A stretch of 7,908 bases of DNA, taken from positions 1-7,908 of the forward strand of contig JAMOMO010000362.1 of assembly GCA_027067035.1 (NCBI GenBank). The letters are read 5' to 3'. The notes below the pieces were generated by a model. The model saw nothing but the letters and a program-made list of their open reading frames with translations, did no database searches and was not told the origin of the DNA. Below, in pieces: positions 6,468 to 7,908 of the stretch. Position numbers and translations under genes: made by a program. The number at the start of each line of letters is the position of its first letter. Position 1 is the stretch's first letter. The DNA is from Desulfobulbaceae bacterium (GTDB taxonomy: Bacteria > Desulfobacterota > Desulfobulbia > Desulfobulbales > Desulfocapsaceae).

Positions 6468-7298
6468 ATGAACCCCCACGCACCATATCCCATTTCACCG
6501 GCGGCGATGCTGCGGGCCGTGTATCAAAACCGCAGTCTGATCCGTCAGATGATTCAGCGTGAAGTGACAGGGCGTTACAGGGGATCCATTCTTGGGATCA
6601 CCTGGTCATTTTTTCAGCCTCTGCTGATGCTGGCAGTATACACCTTTGTCTTTTCCGTGGTTATGCAGACCAGCTGGAGGGGAGACGGGGGGGATGGAAA
6701 GGTGAATTTTGCAATAGTTCTCTTTTCCGGACTTATTGTGCACAGCCTCTTTGCTGAAAGTGTCAACCGGGCACCCACGCTGATTCTCTCCAATGTGAAT
6801 CTGGTGAAACGGGTGGTTTTTCCGTTGGAAATTCTTTCTGTTGTGGCGGTCGGTGTTGCACTGTTTAATTTCCTGGTCGGGCTTGTCATTCTTCTTGCGG
6901 CGATGATTCTTTCCGGTCTCTCCTTCCATTTGACCGCGCTCTATCTTCCCCTGATTGTTATCCCACTTGTTCTGGTGACACTAGCCATAACCTGGTTTCT
7001 TGCTGCCATGGGGGTGTACCTGAGGGATCTCTGTCATGTGGTTATGGTGATGACAACCGTGCTTCTCTTTCTTTCGCCGGTGTTTTATTCAATCTCAGCG
7101 GTACCGGAACAGGTCAGGAAGTATATCTATTTGAATCCTTTGAGCTTTGTGATTGAACAGGTCCGGGCGGTACTTATCTGGGGAGTGGCACCTGAGTGGA
7201 CAGGGGTGCTGATTTACTGGGGGATCAGTCTGCTTGCGGCATGGCTGGGTTTTTATCTGTTTCAGTGGTCCAGAAAGGGGTTTTCAGATGTCCTCTAA
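6468..7298 (+). CDS. wzm: O-antigen/polysaccharide ABC-2 transporter permease Wzm
   Basis: This inner-membrane subunit forms the channel through which Wzm/Wzt exporters move undecaprenyl-linked polysaccharide to the periplasm. The length of 276 residues is usual for the family. The cytoplasmic amphipathic lead RQMIQREVTGRYRGSILG (26-43) and PLLMLAVYTFVFS (51-63) are hallmarks of ABC-2 polysaccharide permeases. So are NLVKRVVFPLEILS (111-124), the probable coupling helix contacting the ATPase, YLRDLCHV (184-191), and SPVFYS with YLNPLSFVIEQVR (203-233). About six hydrophobic segments are visible, near 42-66, 82-97, 119-149, 156-180, 191-208 and 246-266. ATG 6468 is the first start after an in-frame TGA at 6456, so the start is well bounded, although its own ribosome site is poor. 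It overlaps wzt by 11 bases and is surely co-translated with it. A teichoic-acid or capsule permease is a less likely reading of the same fold. Confidence 0.92.
   Translation: MNPHAPYPISPAAMLRAVYQNRSLIRQMIQREVTGRYRGSILGITWSFFQPLLMLAVYTFVFSVVMQTSWRGDGGDGKVNFAIVLFSGLIVHSLFAESVNRAPTLILSNVNLVKRVVFPLEILSVVAVGVALFNFLVGLVILLAAMILSGLSFHLTALYLPLIVIPLVLVTLAITWFLAAMGVYLRDLCHVVMVMTTVLLFLSPVFYSISAVPEQVRKYIYLNPLSFVIEQVRAVLIWGVAPEWTGVLIYWGISLLAAWLGFYLFQWSRKGFSDVL
7274..7280 (+). promoter_or_regulatory. Ribosome binding site of wzt inside the wzm end
   Basis: AAAGGGG lies 7 bases before ATG 7288 and inside the wzm reading frame. It fixes the wzt start and the 11-base overlap. Confidence 0.65.
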
Positions 7299-7908
7299 GT
7301 CATTCTCCCTGCAGGTGGAACAGGTGGGCAAATGCTACCATGTCTATGAACGTCCCGTTGACCGCCTGAAACAGCTTCTGCTTCCCTCGCTGTACAGAAC
7401 CTTTCTTCGAAGATCTCCAAAGTGTTATTTCACAGAGTTTCATGCTCTGCAGAATATCTCCCTGAGCGCTGTCAGGGGGGAGACAATAGGTATTATCGGG
7501 GCCAATGGCGCAGGAAAGTCCACCCTGCTGCAGATCATCTCAGGGACCCTGACACCCAGTTCCGGCCGGGTTGAGGTAAATGGTCGGGTGGCAGCCCTTC
7601 TGGAACTGGGGTCCAGTTTTGATCCGGAGTTCACCGGAATAGAAAATGTGTATCTCTATGGCGCAATACTGGGGCTTGACAGGAAAGAGATGTCAAGGCG
7701 ACTGGATGCCATCTGCAGATATGCGGATATCGGTGAATATGTGTATCAGCCGGTGAAACTCTACTCCAGCGGTATGGTCATGCGGCTGGCCTTTGCTGTG
7801 ATCGTTCATGTTGATGCCGATATTCTGATCATTGATGAGGCTCTCACCGTCGGGGATGCCCTGTTTGTACAGAAATGCATGCGTTTCCTTCGTGACTTCA
7901 GGGAGAGA
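7288..7908 (+). CDS. wzt: O-antigen/polysaccharide ABC transporter ATP-binding subunit Wzt (partial, C-terminus beyond the window)
   Basis: The first 207 codons of the ATPase that powers polysaccharide export through Wzm. Visible parts are the family-typical N-terminal extension with VGKCYHVYERPVDRLKQLL (13-31), Walker A GANGAGKST (71-79), and VAALLELGSSFDPEFTGIEN (101-120), the Q-loop-side segment diagnostic of Wzt/TagH-type ATPases. The ABC signature is YSSGMVMRLAFA (159-170), the YSSGM variant usual in this family in place of LSGGQ. Walker B is ADILIIDEAL (177-186), with E184 as the catalytic base, followed by the D-loop region VGDALF (188-193). The H-loop and any C-terminal carbohydrate-binding domain lie past the right edge, so I cannot tell whether export depends on recognising a terminal cap. 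It shares 11 bases with wzm. Confidence 0.92.
   Translation, partial: MSSKSFSLQVEQVGKCYHVYERPVDRLKQLLLPSLYRTFLRRSPKCYFTEFHALQNISLSAVRGETIGIIGANGAGKSTLLQIISGTLTPSSGRVEVNGRVAALLELGSSFDPEFTGIENVYLYGAILGLDRKEMSRRLDAICRYADIGEYVYQPVKLYSSGMVMRLAFAVIVHVDADILIIDEALTVGDALFVQKCMRFLRDFRER

Overview
The window looks like part of a cell-surface polysaccharide locus from a Gram-negative bacterium. G+C is middling, Shine-Dalgarno sites are clear, and one gene starts at GTG. The gene families suggest a deltaproteobacterium such as a sulfate reducer (Desulfobacterota). That placement is an inference from family resemblance and is weak.

Left part (1-1625, minus strand): one long open frame entering from the left edge. 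It is the N-terminal 541 codons of a larger protein with two nitronate-monooxygenase/FabK-like barrels in tandem. The first barrel has lost the usual histidine; the second is intact. I know this arrangement from the front of large type I polyketide synthases of myxobacteria and deltaproteobacteria. No ketosynthase or later domain is inside the window, so the synthase call is an inference.

Middle gap (1626-2141): about 515 bases with no convincing gene. It holds two back-to-back sigma70-like promoter candidates that overlap near 1779, and then a leader of roughly 350 bases before the rightward genes.

Right part (2142-7908, plus strand): four genes in one direction. They are an MJ1255-type GT-B glycosyltransferase; a 1031-residue protein with six 38-residue repeats, a GT4 domain, a GT2 domain and a degenerate GT-B half at the C-terminus; the ABC-2 permease Wzm; and the ATPase Wzt, cut by the right edge. 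wzm and wzt overlap by 11 bases.

Together the rightward genes fit the ABC-transporter-dependent route for O-antigen or related glycans. The glycosyltransferases would build the chain on a lipid carrier in the cytoplasm, and Wzm/Wzt would export it across the inner membrane. The divergent synthase-like gene could supply an unusual acyl or polyketide group to the same envelope glycoconjugate, but only proximity supports this. The least ordinary features are the repeat-bearing multi-domain glycosyltransferase, the tandem barrel with one dead copy, and a four-codon minicistron with a strong ribosome site just before wzm.
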